Shown: positions 26,007-35,488 of the stretch, in pieces
How positions within the stretch are numbered: position 1 is the stretch's first letter
How the letters are laid out: each line of letters opens with the position of its first letter
Source: Flavobacterium endoglycinae
GTDB lineage: Bacteria; Bacteroidota; Bacteroidia; Flavobacteriales; Flavobacteriaceae
Length of the DNA: 64,000 bases
NCBI RefSeq assembly: GCF_017352115.1
Contig: NZ_CP071448.1
Location: 1,883,001-1,947,000 of the forward strand
Direction: 5' to 3'
Program-made: the position numbers and the translations under genes
Notes under the pieces: model-generated
Seen by the model: only the letters and a program-made list of their open reading frames with translations
The model's database searches: none
What the model was told of the DNA's origin: nothing

Positions 26007-27794
26007 ATGAAAAGCGATTTACTTTCCAATATATACAATCCTGCTGATTTACGTCTTTTAAAAGAAGAACAGCTTATACAGGTGGCTCAAGAATTACGTC
26101 AGTTTATTATTGATGTCGTTTCGGTAAAAGAAGGTCATTTGGGAGCAAGTTTGGGAGTTGTAGAACTTACAATTGCCCTGCATTATGTTTTTAATACTCC
26201 AAAAGATTTATTGGTTTGGGATGTTGGGCATCAGGCTTACGGTCATAAAATCCTGACCGAAAGAAGGGAAATTTTTCATACGAACCGACAATTAAACGGG
26301 ATTTCTGGTTTCCCGAAAAGAAGCGAAAGTATTTACGATACTTTTGGCGTTGGACATTCCTCTACTTCTATTTCAGCAGCACTCGGAATGGCGATTGCTT
26401 CTAAACTAAAAGGCGATTTCGACAAAGAACATATTGCTGTAATCGGCGATGCTTCCATTGCCAGCGGAATGGCCTTTGAAGGTTTGAATCATGCCGGAGT
26501 TACAGATGCTAATATTCTGGTGATTTTAAACGATAACGCAATTGGAATTGATCCAAGTGTAGGTGCTTTAAAAAAATACCTGACTTCGGTTAAAAACGGG
26601 AAAAATCCAAGACAAAACAACATCATTAAATCTTTAAATTTTGATTATTCGGGACCAATTGACGGACATGATCTTCCGCTTTTGATTCAAGAATTAAATC
26701 GTCTTAAAAAGATTAAAGGTCCGAAATTCCTTCATATTGTCACCACAAAAGGCAAAGGATTACAGCAAGCCGAAGAAAATCAGGTAAAATACCATGCACC
26801 TGGAAAATTTGATGCTTTAACGGGTGAAATTCATTTAAAATCAGAAGAAAATCTTCCTCCAAAATTTCAAGATGTTTTTGGCCTGACTATTTTAGATTTA
26901 GCCCGAAAAAATGAAAAAATAATCGGAATAACTCCCGCTATGCCATCTGGAAGTTCTTTAAAATTTATGATGGAAGAATTACCGGAACGTGCCTTTGACG
27001 TGGGTATTGCCGAACAGCATGCCGTAACTCTTGCAGCAGGAATGGCTGCCGAAGGAATGGTGGTTTATTGCAATATTTATTCGACTTTCTTACAGCGTGC
27101 TTACGATCAGGTGATACACGATACAGCATTGCAAAATTTACCTGTTATTTTCTGTTTAGACAGGGCGGGATTAGTAGGTGAAGATGGCGCAACACATCAT
27201 GGCGTTTTTGATATTTCGTATCTGCGTTCGATTCCAAATATGATTATTTACGCACCAATTAATGAAATTGAGCTGCAAAATATTCTTTATACAGCACAAT
27301 TAGGTCTGAATTCTCCTATCGCAATTCGTTATCCAAGAGGTCGCGGTGTTATAAAAAACTGGGAAGTAGAAAATTTCGGACACTATGAAGCCATTCAAAT
27401 TGGCAAAGCAAATTGTTTGAAAAAAGGAACCCAAACGGCTGTTTTATCAACTGGAACAATTGGCAATAATGTTATAGAAGCTTTACAAGAATGCACCCAT
27501 TCAGACAGTATCGCTCACTATGACTTTCCTTTCATTAAACCACTAGACATCAATTGTTTAAATGAAATATTTTCGACTTATGAAAACATTATTACAATTG
27601 AAGATGGAGCAAAATCCGGTGGTTTTGGAAGTGCTGTTTTAGAGTTTGCAGCATCACATGATTTTAAAAACAATATACACATTTTAGGAGTTCCAGACGT
27701 GTTTATTGAGCACGGAACAGTGGCTCAGCTGCAACAATTGTGTAAAATTGACGTTAAAAGTTTAATAAATCTTTTTTCTAACGGCGTAAAATAA
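26007..27794 (+). CDS. dxs: 1-deoxy-D-xylulose-5-phosphate synthase
   Basis: A 595-residue thiamine-diphosphate enzyme that joins pyruvate and glyceraldehyde 3-phosphate, the first step of the MEP isoprenoid pathway. The N-terminal lines GHLGASLGVVELTIAL and DVGHQAYGHKILT and the ThDP/Mg motif GDASIASGMAFEGLNHAG with following NDN are visible. The catalytic Glu is in VGIAEQHAVTLAAG (about residue 331), followed by the transketolase C-terminal domain. It is slightly shorter than the E. coli enzyme but normal for Bacteroidota. The DUF3078 gene follows closely. Confidence 0.95.
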   Translation: MKSDLLSNIYNPADLRLLKEEQLIQVAQELRQFIIDVVSVKEGHLGASLGVVELTIALHYVFNTPKDLLVWDVGHQAYGHKILTERREIFHTNRQLNGISGFPKRSESIYDTFGVGHSSTSISAALGMAIASKLKGDFDKEHIAVIGDASIASGMAFEGLNHAGVTDANILVILNDNAIGIDPSVGALKKYLTSVKNGKNPRQNNIIKSLNFDYSGPIDGHDLPLLIQELNRLKKIKGPKFLHIVTTKGKGLQQAEENQVKYHAPGKFDALTGEIHLKSEENLPPKFQDVFGLTILDLARKNEKIIGITPAMPSGSSLKFMMEELPERAFDVGIAEQHAVTLAAGMAAEGMVVYCNIYSTFLQRAYDQVIHDTALQNLPVIFCLDRAGLVGEDGATHHGVFDISYLRSIPNMIIYAPINEIELQNILYTAQLGLNSPIAIRYPRGRGVIKNWEVENFGHYEAIQIGKANCLKKGTQTAVLSTGTIGNNVIEALQECTHSDSIAHYDFPFIKPLDINCLNEIFSTYENIITIEDGAKSGGFGSAVLEFAASHDFKNNIHILGVPDVFIEHGTVAQLQQLCKIDVKSLINLFSNGVK

Positions 27795-27832
27795 TTATTT
27801 TGCGGCACCAAAAAAAAATTAAAATAAGCCTA

Positions 27833-28834
27833 ATGAAATTATTGCGTTCTACTCTTTTATTTCTATTGCTTTTGTGTTCATCTAAGAACTTTGCTCAGTT
27901 GATACAAACGACTTTAGACCCTAATCAATTACCTAAACCACCCTCGAACTGGACTAAAAGAAATCAACTTGGTTTTGATATTTCAGAAATCGCGTTTGTA
28001 AACTGGAGCGCGGGGGGAACAAGTTCTATCTCAGGTTTATTTAAAGGTGAATTTGGAAGAACTTATGTAAAAGGAAATCACAAATGGGTTAACGAACTTA
28101 TTGTGAAATATGGTTTAAACAAACAAGACGGTACAGAACTTAGAAAAACCGATGATGCCTTTCTATTAAACTCTACTTACGGTTTTAGAAAAGACACTAT
28201 TTCAAACTGGTATTATTCTGCTAAGTTTAACTTCAATACACAATTTACAAACGGATATAATTATCCAAACAGAGAAATTGCAATCTCTAAACCTTTTGCT
28301 CCAGCATATATCTTTTTAGGAGCCGGAGCTGAGAATTCTAATAAAAAGAAAAACAGAACGTTTTACTTCTCTCCTATCACGCTAAAAACTACCTTAGTAC
28401 TAGATCAATATTTGGCTAACCAAGGTTCTTTTGGTGTTAAAAAAGCCGTTTATGCACCAGATCCATTAGATCCAAACAATCAGATTTTGGTGGAAGAAGG
28501 GCAAAAAGTAAAAGCGGAGTTTGGTATCCTCTTTACAGGATATATGAAAAACGAAATCTACAAAAACGTCTTTTACGAAAACCGACTAAGTTTATACACC
28601 GATTATTTAAATCGTTTTGGAAATGTCGACGTCGATTACGACACCCGTCTGGATCTAGTTGTAAATGCATACGTGAAAGCAAATATTGGTGTGCACATAA
28701 TTTACGACGACGATATTAAAACTAAAAAAGATGTTGTAGACCCTACAACAGGATCTACATCACAAGTTAATGACGGACCAAGAGCCCAGTTACGACAAGT
28801 ATTAGGTGTTGGTTTGGTGTATGCTTTCCAATAA
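27833..28834 (+). CDS. DUF3078 family outer-membrane protein
   Basis: The ATG at 27833 gives 333 residues with a signal peptide ending KNFAQ; an upstream TTG is rejected. After PPSNWTKRNQLGFDISEIAFVNW the protein is a series of amphipathic strands with aromatic girdles, as in an outer-membrane beta-barrel, and the overall pattern matches DUF3078. It follows dxs by 38 bases, a pairing that I recall as common in Flavobacteriaceae, so it may be co-transcribed. Function is unknown. Confidence 0.85.
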   Translation: MKLLRSTLLFLLLLCSSKNFAQLIQTTLDPNQLPKPPSNWTKRNQLGFDISEIAFVNWSAGGTSSISGLFKGEFGRTYVKGNHKWVNELIVKYGLNKQDGTELRKTDDAFLLNSTYGFRKDTISNWYYSAKFNFNTQFTNGYNYPNREIAISKPFAPAYIFLGAGAENSNKKKNRTFYFSPITLKTTLVLDQYLANQGSFGVKKAVYAPDPLDPNNQILVEEGQKVKAEFGILFTGYMKNEIYKNVFYENRLSLYTDYLNRFGNVDVDYDTRLDLVVNAYVKANIGVHIIYDDDIKTKKDVVDPTTGSTSQVNDGPRAQLRQVLGVGLVYAFQ

Positions 28835-28840
28835 AAAATA

Positions 28841-30187
28841 TTAACGCTTTTTACGACCGCTGATCATTTCATACAACTCCAGCGCGTTTCCATCTGTTAA
28901 AAGCGAAACATAATGGCAAATATGAAGCAAACGCTCATATAAATTACCTTTTTCTAAGTGGTGTTTTTCAGGAAGCATTTTCAGAATCAGCTTATCGTAA
29001 TTTGAGGCCGTTCCTTCATATTTGTTATTAAATGCTGTTATAAACTTATCTAGTAAGGTCTGGATGATTTGATAGCCAACTATTTCTTTTTCAATTACTT
29101 CTCGGCTTTGGTAGATTTTATCAACACTCAATTTGATAATATCATTCATCTGTGCTTTATATTTACTTTTATCGGTTAAAGCAAAAGGAAAATTTCCTGC
29201 CAGAATTGCTTCTTCATTTTCAATAAAAACGTCAACCGCATCATTAATCAAAGCGCCAATTGCTAAAGCACGCAGATAACTGATTCTATCTTCTTTGGTT
29301 TCTAGCATATTGTATTTCTCAATTCCAATATTGTCTTTTACAAGTTTAATTAGGTATTCAAGAGCATAATCTTCAGAAACCAAACCAAGATTTATTCCGT
29401 CTTCAAAATCAATAATTGTGTAACAGATATCATCTGCCGCTTCAACTAAATACGCCAAAGGATGCCTTTCGAACCCCAGATCGCCTTCTTCTTTATTTGG
29501 AATTAAGCCCATATCTTCGGCAACTTCTTGAAAGAAAACTTTATCGGTTTGAAAAAAGCCGTATTTTTTATCGGCAATATTAGCAGTTGGTTTTTTCGGA
29601 AGACTTTCTTTTGGATATTTCATAAAAGCGCCCAAAGTAGCATACGAAATTCTAAGTCCGCCTTCGATTCCCGGACGGCTTGCTGTTAATACCGAAAATC
29701 CATTGGCATTTCCTTCAAAATCAATTAAATCCTGCCATTGTTTTGCGGTAAGTTTGTCTTTGTATTTTAATCCATTTCCGCTCGAAAAATATTCTCCAAT
29801 CGCTTTTTCGCCAGAATGTCCAAAAGGAGGATTTCCAATATCGTGTGCCAAAGAAGCTGCAGCAACAATAGCTCCAAAATCATTCATATGATAACCATGA
29901 ACTTCTTTTAGATACGGATATTTTTCGATGATTTTTTTACCAACCAAACGCCCTAATGATCTCCCAACCACAGAAACTTCTAGACTATGCGTTAATCGGG
30001 TATGTACGAAATCTGTCTTAGAAAGCGGAATAACTTGGGTTTTATCTTGTAAAGAACGAAACGCAGCCGAAAAAATAATACGGTCATAATCGACCTCAAA
30101 ACCTAAACGTGTATCATCTTGTTCTGCACGTAATCTTTTACTTGTATCGCCTTGTCTTTTTAATGATAAAAGTTGTTCCCAGTTCAT
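28841..30187 (-). CDS. dgt: deoxyguanosinetriphosphate triphosphohydrolase
   Basis: A 448-residue HD-domain enzyme that cleaves dGTP to deoxyguanosine and triphosphate. HTRLTHSLEVS and LAHDIGNPPFGHSGEKAI hold the His and Asp metal ligands; a further Asp lies in EAADDICYTIIDFEDG. The N-terminal line SLKRQGDTSKRLRAEQDDTRL is typical of Dgt. The stop codon lies 6 bases from the convergent DUF3078 gene, with no room for a terminator between them. Confidence 0.95.
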   Translation of the reverse strand: MNWEQLLSLKRQGDTSKRLRAEQDDTRLGFEVDYDRIIFSAAFRSLQDKTQVIPLSKTDFVHTRLTHSLEVSVVGRSLGRLVGKKIIEKYPYLKEVHGYHMNDFGAIVAAASLAHDIGNPPFGHSGEKAIGEYFSSGNGLKYKDKLTAKQWQDLIDFEGNANGFSVLTASRPGIEGGLRISYATLGAFMKYPKESLPKKPTANIADKKYGFFQTDKVFFQEVAEDMGLIPNKEEGDLGFERHPLAYLVEAADDICYTIIDFEDGINLGLVSEDYALEYLIKLVKDNIGIEKYNMLETKEDRISYLRALAIGALINDAVDVFIENEEAILAGNFPFALTDKSKYKAQMNDIIKLSVDKIYQSREVIEKEIVGYQIIQTLLDKFITAFNNKYEGTASNYDKLILKMLPEKHHLEKGNLYERLLHICHYVSLLTDGNALELYEMISGRKKR

Positions 30188-30309
30188 TTTTCTATTTTAG
30201 ATTGTAGATTATTGATTTTAGATTGAGGATCTAGACCTCAAAAATACGTTTTTATTTTAGGATAATATTCAATAAAAATTGGCTGCAGATTAATTTGATT
30301 TAATTTTTT

Positions 30310-30376
30310 CTCGACGAATTCACGAATTAATTTAAGTACAAGGATTTGCATTAATTCGTGAATTTGCGGCAAAAAA
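30310..30376. repeat. AATTCACGAATTAAT inverted repeat
   Basis: A perfect 15-bp inverted repeat (30317-30331 with 30350-30364) lies between dgt and the Lrp-type gene. In minus-strand RNA it would form a hairpin after the regulator gene and may act as its terminator. A shorter copy lies at 16038-16076. Confidence 0.6.
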
Positions 30377-30388
30377 ACCTAAAAAACA

Positions 30389-30850
30389 TTAAAACTCTAA
30401 TGCTGTACTATGTTTGATTTCTCCCATTACAAAAATACTGTTCGTATTTCCTATGTTTTCGATTGTAGATAATTTATTCATTACAAAATCCTGATAACTA
30501 GCCATATCTTGCACCAAAATCTTTAGCATAAAATCATAATCGCCGGCGATATTATAACATTCTATAATTTCTGGAAGTGCTACAATATCTTTCACAAAAT
30601 TGCTCCCTACATTTTTGGCGTGTTCTTTTAAACGAACATTACAAAATACCGTCATGCCTCTGTTCATCTTTTTCTTGTCCAAAAGTGCTACATATTTGGT
30701 AATGTAACCGTCTCTTTCAAGTCTTTTGATACGTTCGTAAACAGGAGTTACAGTCAAAAATAATTTACTCGCAAGATCTTTTGTGTTGATATTGCAGTCT
30801 TCTTGAAGGTATTTCAAGATCAGCAGATCGGTTTTATCTAGGTTTTCCAT
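30389..30850 (-). CDS. Lrp/AsnC family transcription regulator
   Basis: A 153-residue protein with an N-terminal helix-turn-helix (LDKTDLLILKYLQEDC to VYERIKRLERDGYITKYVA, residues about 4-55) and a C-terminal RAM/AsnC ligand-binding domain (about 65-145). Proteins of this family sense amino acids and bind as oligomers. It is divergent from metE with 157 bases between, so control of metE, probably in response to methionine or another amino acid, is a reasonable inference. No other genes share its transcript. Confidence 0.93.
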   Translation of the reverse strand: MENLDKTDLLILKYLQEDCNINTKDLASKLFLTVTPVYERIKRLERDGYITKYVALLDKKKMNRGMTVFCNVRLKEHAKNVGSNFVKDIVALPEIIECYNIAGDYDFMLKILVQDMASYQDFVMNKLSTIENIGNTNSIFVMGEIKHSTALEF

Positions 30851-30929
30851 AGTTTTTTTTACGGCTAAAAGTTCATTTCAAACATTTTTAAAGTAATTAA
30901 ATCTTTAAAAATTCATTTTAAAAACACAT

Positions 30930-31003
30930 TTTACTGAAATAAAGCTCAAATATAAGTTTAAAAAACCAATACAATACATTTGTACAGTAAAAAATACTGA
31001 AAT
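30930..31003 (+). promoter_or_regulatory. metE promoter and candidate Lrp-type operators
   Basis: A -7 element TACATTTG (30975-30982) lies 26 bases before metE. The word TACTGAAAT occurs at 30932-30940 and again at 30995-31003, exactly 63 bases apart, close to six helical turns. The second copy also forms CAGTA-N5-TACTG (30985-30999). This spacing suits a multimeric Lrp-like regulator; binding is inference. Confidence 0.5.
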
Positions 31004-31007
31004 CAAA

Positions 31008-33329
31008 ATGAAAACAAACAATTTAGGTTACCCAAGAATTGGCAGCAACAGAGAACTGAAAAAAGCCAGCGAACTGTATTGGGCTGGAAAAATTTCGGCA
31101 GAAGAACTTATTGACGCCGGAAAAGAAATCCGTCTTAAAAACTGGAAATTACAAGCTGAAGCAGGAGTTGATTTGATTCCTTCTAATGATTTTTCTTTTT
31201 ACGATCAGGTGCTTGATTTAACGCTGACTGTTGGTGCAATCCCTTCACGTTATCATGAATTAGCAAAAAACAACTCATCGCTTGATTTGTATTTTGCCAT
31301 GGCAAGAGGATCTCAAAAAGACGGACAAGATGTTGTGGCTATGGAAATGACAAAATGGTTTGATACTAACTACCATTATATTGTTCCTGAATTTACGAAG
31401 AGCCAAAAATTTGAACTGTTTTCTGAAAAAATAATCAATGAATTTAAAGAGGCAAATACAATTGGAATTAAAACCAAACCCGTTTTAATTGGACCTGTTT
31501 CGTATTTATTACTAGGAAAAGAAAAAGAAGAAGGTTTTAACCGAATTGATCTTATCGATGCTTTACTTCCAGTTTATTTCGAAATTCTTGAAAAACTGCA
31601 AACCGAAAATGCTGAATACATTCAGTTAGACGAACCGTTCTTGGCTTTAAACTTAACGGATAAAGAAAGAGGCGTTTTCACGAAAGTGTACAATGAAATA
31701 CATACTCGTTTTCCAAAGCTTAAAATCGTTTTAGCGAATTATTTCGATTGTTTTGGGGAGAATTTAGAAACGGCTTTAGCACTTCCTGTTGATACTTTCC
31801 ATTTGGATTTAGTGCGTTGCCCGCTTCAATTAGGCGATATTTTAGAATCAGGTAAATTGGCTTCACACGTAAATCTTTCTCTTGGAGTAGTTGACGGAAG
31901 AAACATCTGGAAAAACGATTTTAAAAAATCATTGGAATTAATTAAAAAAGCTACTGATGCTTTGGGAACTGACAGAGTTTTAATTGCTCCATCTTGTTCT
32001 TTAATTCACAGTCCGTGTGATTTAGATCTGGAAACAAACGATGAAACGTTAACTCCAGAAATCAAACAATGGCTGGCTTTTTCGAAACAGAAAATCAACG
32101 AAATTGTACTTTTAAAACAATTTGCTTCTAATGAAGTAAGCATCGAAAATTCTGTTGCTTACAAAGAGAATGTTACCGCAAATGAAAACCGAAAAACGTC
32201 AAAACTAATTCATAACAACGAAGTTAAAACACGTGCTGCTGGAATCACAGCTTCTGATGACAAACGTAAAAGTACATTTGCTGTTAGAAGAAAAAGCCAG
32301 GTTGAAGCTTTAAAACTGCCTTTGTTCCCAACTACAACTATTGGATCATTTCCTCAAACAGCAGAAGTGAGAAGCTGGAGAGCAAAATTCAAAAAAGGGG
32401 AATTGACGACTCAGGAATACAATGATTTAATCGAAAAAGAAACCGAAGCAACGATTCGTTTTCAAGAAGAAACCGGAATAGATGTTCTAGTTCATGGTGA
32501 GTTTGAACGTAACGATATGGTGGAATATTTCGGGGAACAATTGGCAGGTTTTACATTTACTAAAAATGGCTGGGTTCAGAGTTACGGAAGCCGTTGTGTG
32601 AAGCCTCCTGTTATTTACGGAGACGTTTCTCGTCCAAACCCAATGACGGTAAAATGGTCGCAATATGCACAATCTTTAACTCCAAAATGGGTAAAAGGAA
32701 TGTTGACAGGGCCGGTAACCATTTTACAATGGTCATTTGTTCGTAACGATCAGCCACGTTCTGAAACTTGTACACAAATTGCATTGGCCATTCGTGATGA
32801 AGTGGTCGATTTAGAAAAGGCAGGAATTAAAATCATTCAAATTGACGAACCAGCAATTCGCGAAGGCCTTCCGTTACGAAAAGAAGAATGGGCAGCTTAT
32901 TTGGATTGGGCAGTTCGTGCTTTCAGAATTTCAGCAAGCGGTGTAAACGACGATACGCAGATTCACACACATATGTGTTACAGCGAATTCAACGATATTA
33001 TTCAAAATATTGCCGATATGGATGCAGATGTCATCACCATTGAATGTTCACGTTCGCAAATGGAACTTTTAGATGCTTTTGCCAACTTTAAATATCCAAA
33101 CGAAATTGGACCTGGCGTTTATGATATCCACTCTCCTCGTGTTCCTTCAAGTGCCGAAATGGTTCGGTTATTAGAAAAAGCTTCAAACGTAATTCCAGTA
33201 GACCAGCTTTGGGTAAATCCAGATTGTGGTTTAAAAACGCGTCATTGGGATGAAACCAAAAAAGCGTTAATCGAAATGGTAAACGCTGCACAGGAAATGA
33301 GAGCCGCAGTAGAAAATCCAGTTAGTTAA
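31008..33329 (+). CDS. metE: cobalamin-independent methionine synthase
   Basis: A 773-residue two-domain enzyme that transfers the methyl of methyl-tetrahydropteroyl-triglutamate to homocysteine. The N-terminal domain starts NNLGYPRIGSNRELKKA. The C-terminal catalytic domain (about residues 440-770) contains PTTTIGSFPQT, zinc ligands in IHTHMCYSEF (about 653-658), a Glu in ITIECSRS and a Cys in WVNPDCGLKTR (about 740). The genome also carries split metH, so both B12-dependent and -independent routes exist. Divergent Lrp-type gene upstream. Confidence 0.97.
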   Translation: MKTNNLGYPRIGSNRELKKASELYWAGKISAEELIDAGKEIRLKNWKLQAEAGVDLIPSNDFSFYDQVLDLTLTVGAIPSRYHELAKNNSSLDLYFAMARGSQKDGQDVVAMEMTKWFDTNYHYIVPEFTKSQKFELFSEKIINEFKEANTIGIKTKPVLIGPVSYLLLGKEKEEGFNRIDLIDALLPVYFEILEKLQTENAEYIQLDEPFLALNLTDKERGVFTKVYNEIHTRFPKLKIVLANYFDCFGENLETALALPVDTFHLDLVRCPLQLGDILESGKLASHVNLSLGVVDGRNIWKNDFKKSLELIKKATDALGTDRVLIAPSCSLIHSPCDLDLETNDETLTPEIKQWLAFSKQKINEIVLLKQFASNEVSIENSVAYKENVTANENRKTSKLIHNNEVKTRAAGITASDDKRKSTFAVRRKSQVEALKLPLFPTTTIGSFPQTAEVRSWRAKFKKGELTTQEYNDLIEKETEATIRFQEETGIDVLVHGEFERNDMVEYFGEQLAGFTFTKNGWVQSYGSRCVKPPVIYGDVSRPNPMTVKWSQYAQSLTPKWVKGMLTGPVTILQWSFVRNDQPRSETCTQIALAIRDEVVDLEKAGIKIIQIDEPAIREGLPLRKEEWAAYLDWAVRAFRISASGVNDDTQIHTHMCYSEFNDIIQNIADMDADVITIECSRSQMELLDAFANFKYPNEIGPGVYDIHSPRVPSSAEMVRLLEKASNVIPVDQLWVNPDCGLKTRHWDETKKALIEMVNAAQEMRAAVENPVS

Positions 33330-33486
33330 TAGTTTTACCAGAATATATTTTTGTTTTTAAGTCCGGAAGTGGAGTCGAAAGTTAGTTATGATTTAGTTTC
33401 GGCTTCATCCGGCATAAAGAATAAAGCCTAAAAACTTGATAGAACTGGAACTAAACCAGAAATTATTTCTAAAAAACACAACAAAA

Positions 33487-33513
33487 AAAAAGCACTCCAA
33501 TTGGAGTGCTTTT
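33487..33513. terminator. bidirectional terminator
   Basis: AAAAGCACTCCAA and TTGGAGTGCTTTT form a perfect palindrome between metE and the convergent beta-barrel gene, flanked by A and T runs. Confidence 0.9.
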
Positions 33514-33533
33514 CTATACTATTAAATTTAAGA

Positions 33534-34112
33534 TTAGAAGTTTTTAGAAATTCCAATGTTAAATGTTTGTCCAAAGTTGAAGTTAAATCTGCTAACATCT
33601 GGACCATTGTTATCATAGCTTAATTGATCGTAGCTTAAACCTCCAATGCTGAAGTTAAGACCAAAACCTTTTTTCATGTTAATGAAAAGTGCTGGAGTTA
33701 CACCAATGTACATTCCGTCTGCTTTTGATTTTGTGTAGTTATTTCCAACATAATCTTTCTCAGTTAAATTTTGGAAACCTGCTCCTAAATCAGCAAAAAC
33801 AGCAAAAGTTTGGCTTAATGGCACAGAGTAACGTACAAATGCTCCAAATTTAGAGCTGTTAGTTTTGTATTCGTTTACTCCTTGATCATTTTTAGAAGAA
33901 GCTACAGTAAATTCACCCCCAACAGTCCAGTTATCATTAAATTGGTAACCTACTTTTGGAGAAAAGCTAAATTCATTTGATTTTGTTTCTCCAACATTGT
34001 AATCAACTGTTTCAGAAGAATAACCAATGTTACCTCCAACTAAAATTGTTCCTTTTTGTGCGTTTACAAAACCGCAGATAGCTAAAGCAGCCATCACTAA
34101 AAATTTTTTCAT
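33534..34112 (-). CDS. outer-membrane beta-barrel protein (OmpX/porin family)
   Basis: A 192-residue protein with a signal peptide (ends near NAQKG, residue 20) and eight or so amphipathic strands, with GTILVGGNIGYSSE at the start and a C-terminal FNIGISKNF ending in Phe, the outer-membrane assembly signature. The form matches the outer-membrane protein beta-barrel family common in Flavobacterium. The role may be structural or in attachment; no substrate can be inferred. It is divergent from gldA. Confidence 0.88.
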   Translation of the reverse strand: MKKFLVMAALAICGFVNAQKGTILVGGNIGYSSETVDYNVGETKSNEFSFSPKVGYQFNDNWTVGGEFTVASSKNDQGVNEYKTNSSKFGAFVRYSVPLSQTFAVFADLGAGFQNLTEKDYVGNNYTKSKADGMYIGVTPALFINMKKGFGLNFSIGGLSYDQLSYDNNGPDVSRFNFNFGQTFNIGISKNF

Positions 34113-34236
34113 TTTTTTGAGTTTATTTTGATTTTAGCATTCCTTTAACAATAACAATGCCGTGAATAGTGGACTCTTTAATTTTTTTATAATTATTTTA
34201 AGAGACAAAATTTTAGCAATCGAGACTAATTCTCTT

Positions 34237-34244
34237 TACTTTTG
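34237..34244 (+). promoter_or_regulatory. -7 element of the gldA promoter
   Basis: TACTTTTG matches TAnnTTTG and lies 16 bases before the gldA ATG. No clear TTTG -33 box is seen; TTTTAG at 34211-34216 is the nearest candidate. Confidence 0.45.
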
Positions 34245-34260
34245 TAACAAATAAAAAGTC

Positions 34261-35157
34261 ATGTCGATAGAAGTAAACAGTATATCAAAAAGTTACGGAG
34301 AGCAAAAAGCTTTAAATGAAATTTCATTTAAAATTGAGAAAGGAGAAATTGTAGGATTTCTTGGTCCGAATGGAGCCGGAAAATCTACTTTAATGAAAAT
34401 TTTGACCACCTATTTACTTGCCGATAGCGGCTCAGCCCTTGTAAATGGTCACGATGTCATGACAAACACCAAAGATGTACAACGTTCAATTGGATATTTA
34501 CCAGAACATAATCCGTTGTATTTGGATTTGTATGTTCGTGAATATTTGGCATTTAATGCTGATGTTTATAATGTCGCAAAAACAAGAATTGAAGAAGTTA
34601 TTCAACTGACAGGACTGACACCGGAAAGCCATAAAAAGATAAGCCAATTGTCAAAAGGCTACCGTCAGCGTGTGGGACTTGCTAATGCTTTATTACACAA
34701 TCCGGATGTTCTAATTTTGGATGAGCCAACTACTGGTCTGGATCCGAATCAGTTAATGGAAATTCGAAATGTAATTAAAAATGTTGGTAAAAATAAAACT
34801 GTTTTTTTATCGACACACATTATGCAGGAAGTCGAAGCAATCTGTGATCGTGTCATAATTATTGACAAAGGACAAATTGTTGCAGACAATAAATTAGACC
34901 ATTTGGTAGCTGATAATAAAGAGCAAGTCATTGAAGTTGAGTTTGATTACAAAGTCGAAGAACAGCTTTTAGCCAAACTAGAAAACATTACTTCATACAT
35001 TAATACACATGACATGACATGGGAGCTTACTTTTGTTACCGAAAAAGATATGCGTCCGGCCATTTTTGATTTTGCCAATGAAAATGGTTTAAAAACCCTT
35101 CAATTGAATCAGAAAAACAAAAACTTAGAAGCTGTCTTTAGAGAAATTACGAAATAA
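34261..35157 (+). CDS. gldA: gliding motility ABC transporter ATPase GldA
   Basis: A 298-residue ABC ATPase. The Walker A is GPNGAGKST (about 36-44), the signature SKGYRQRVGLANAL (about 132-145) and the Walker B VLILDEPTTGLDPNQ (about 153-167), with switch His in STHIMQEVEA. The C-terminal extension after residue 210 is characteristic of GldA. It powers the GldA-GldF-GldG transporter needed for gliding in F. johnsoniae. gldF and gldG are not beside it here, so it is encoded alone, as known for other Flavobacterium. A strong terminator follows. Confidence 0.93.
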   Translation: MSIEVNSISKSYGEQKALNEISFKIEKGEIVGFLGPNGAGKSTLMKILTTYLLADSGSALVNGHDVMTNTKDVQRSIGYLPEHNPLYLDLYVREYLAFNADVYNVAKTRIEEVIQLTGLTPESHKKISQLSKGYRQRVGLANALLHNPDVLILDEPTTGLDPNQLMEIRNVIKNVGKNKTVFLSTHIMQEVEAICDRVIIIDKGQIVADNKLDHLVADNKEQVIEVEFDYKVEEQLLAKLENITSYINTHDMTWELTFVTEKDMRPAIFDFANENGLKTLQLNQKNKNLEAVFREITK

Positions 35158-35187
35158 GTATTTATCTCGGCCACGGTTTTCAGTTAG

Positions 35188-35226
35188 AAAAGCGGTTTGT
35201 TTTAAATAAAACAAACCGCTTTTTTT
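35188..35226 (+). terminator. terminator of gldA
   Basis: AAAGCGGTTTGTTTTA pairs with TAAAACAAACCGCTTT, followed by seven T, 30 bases after the gldA stop. Confidence 0.92.
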
Positions 35227-35448
35227 CTCTCTTCTTTTCTCTGTGAATCATAAAATAAAAATTCCTCTAAAAATATTTTTTATTTTTATTTAGACTTGTT
35301 ATAAATAATATTATATTTGACTAATCAATTTTTAATGTTATTAATAATGTTTTAGGCGTGCGAAAAATGTGATTCGAATAACTGAATTCGATACTGTTTA
35401 TAAAAATTTCGTTCTTTAAATACCTTGTTTTTTGTTTTTTTGTTAGTC
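35227..35448. other. AT-rich stretch with orphan -7 promoter element
   Basis: No ORF is evident here. TATATTTG (35312-35319, plus strand) is a perfect -7 promoter element, but nothing coding follows before the hairpin at 35449-35474. A short untranslated transcript ending near that hairpin is possible; otherwise nothing is seen. Confidence 0.3.
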
Positions 35449-35474
35449 AAGAGCCTGTTTTCAAACAGGCTCTT
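35449..35474. terminator. hairpin after the PLP decarboxylase gene
   Basis: AAGAGCCTGTTT and AAACAGGCTCTT form a perfect 12-bp stem with a TC centre, 15 bases from the stop codon of the minus-strand decarboxylase gene. A T-run directly after the stem is lacking on either strand. Confidence 0.75.
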
Positions 35475-35488
35475 CTACCTTATAAAAC

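Noticed and set aside
30851..31007. A cobalamin or SAM riboswitch before metE
   Set aside because: No B12-box or SAM-I core is found; the spacer is too short for a cobalamin aptamer and contains a promoter and likely operator sites.
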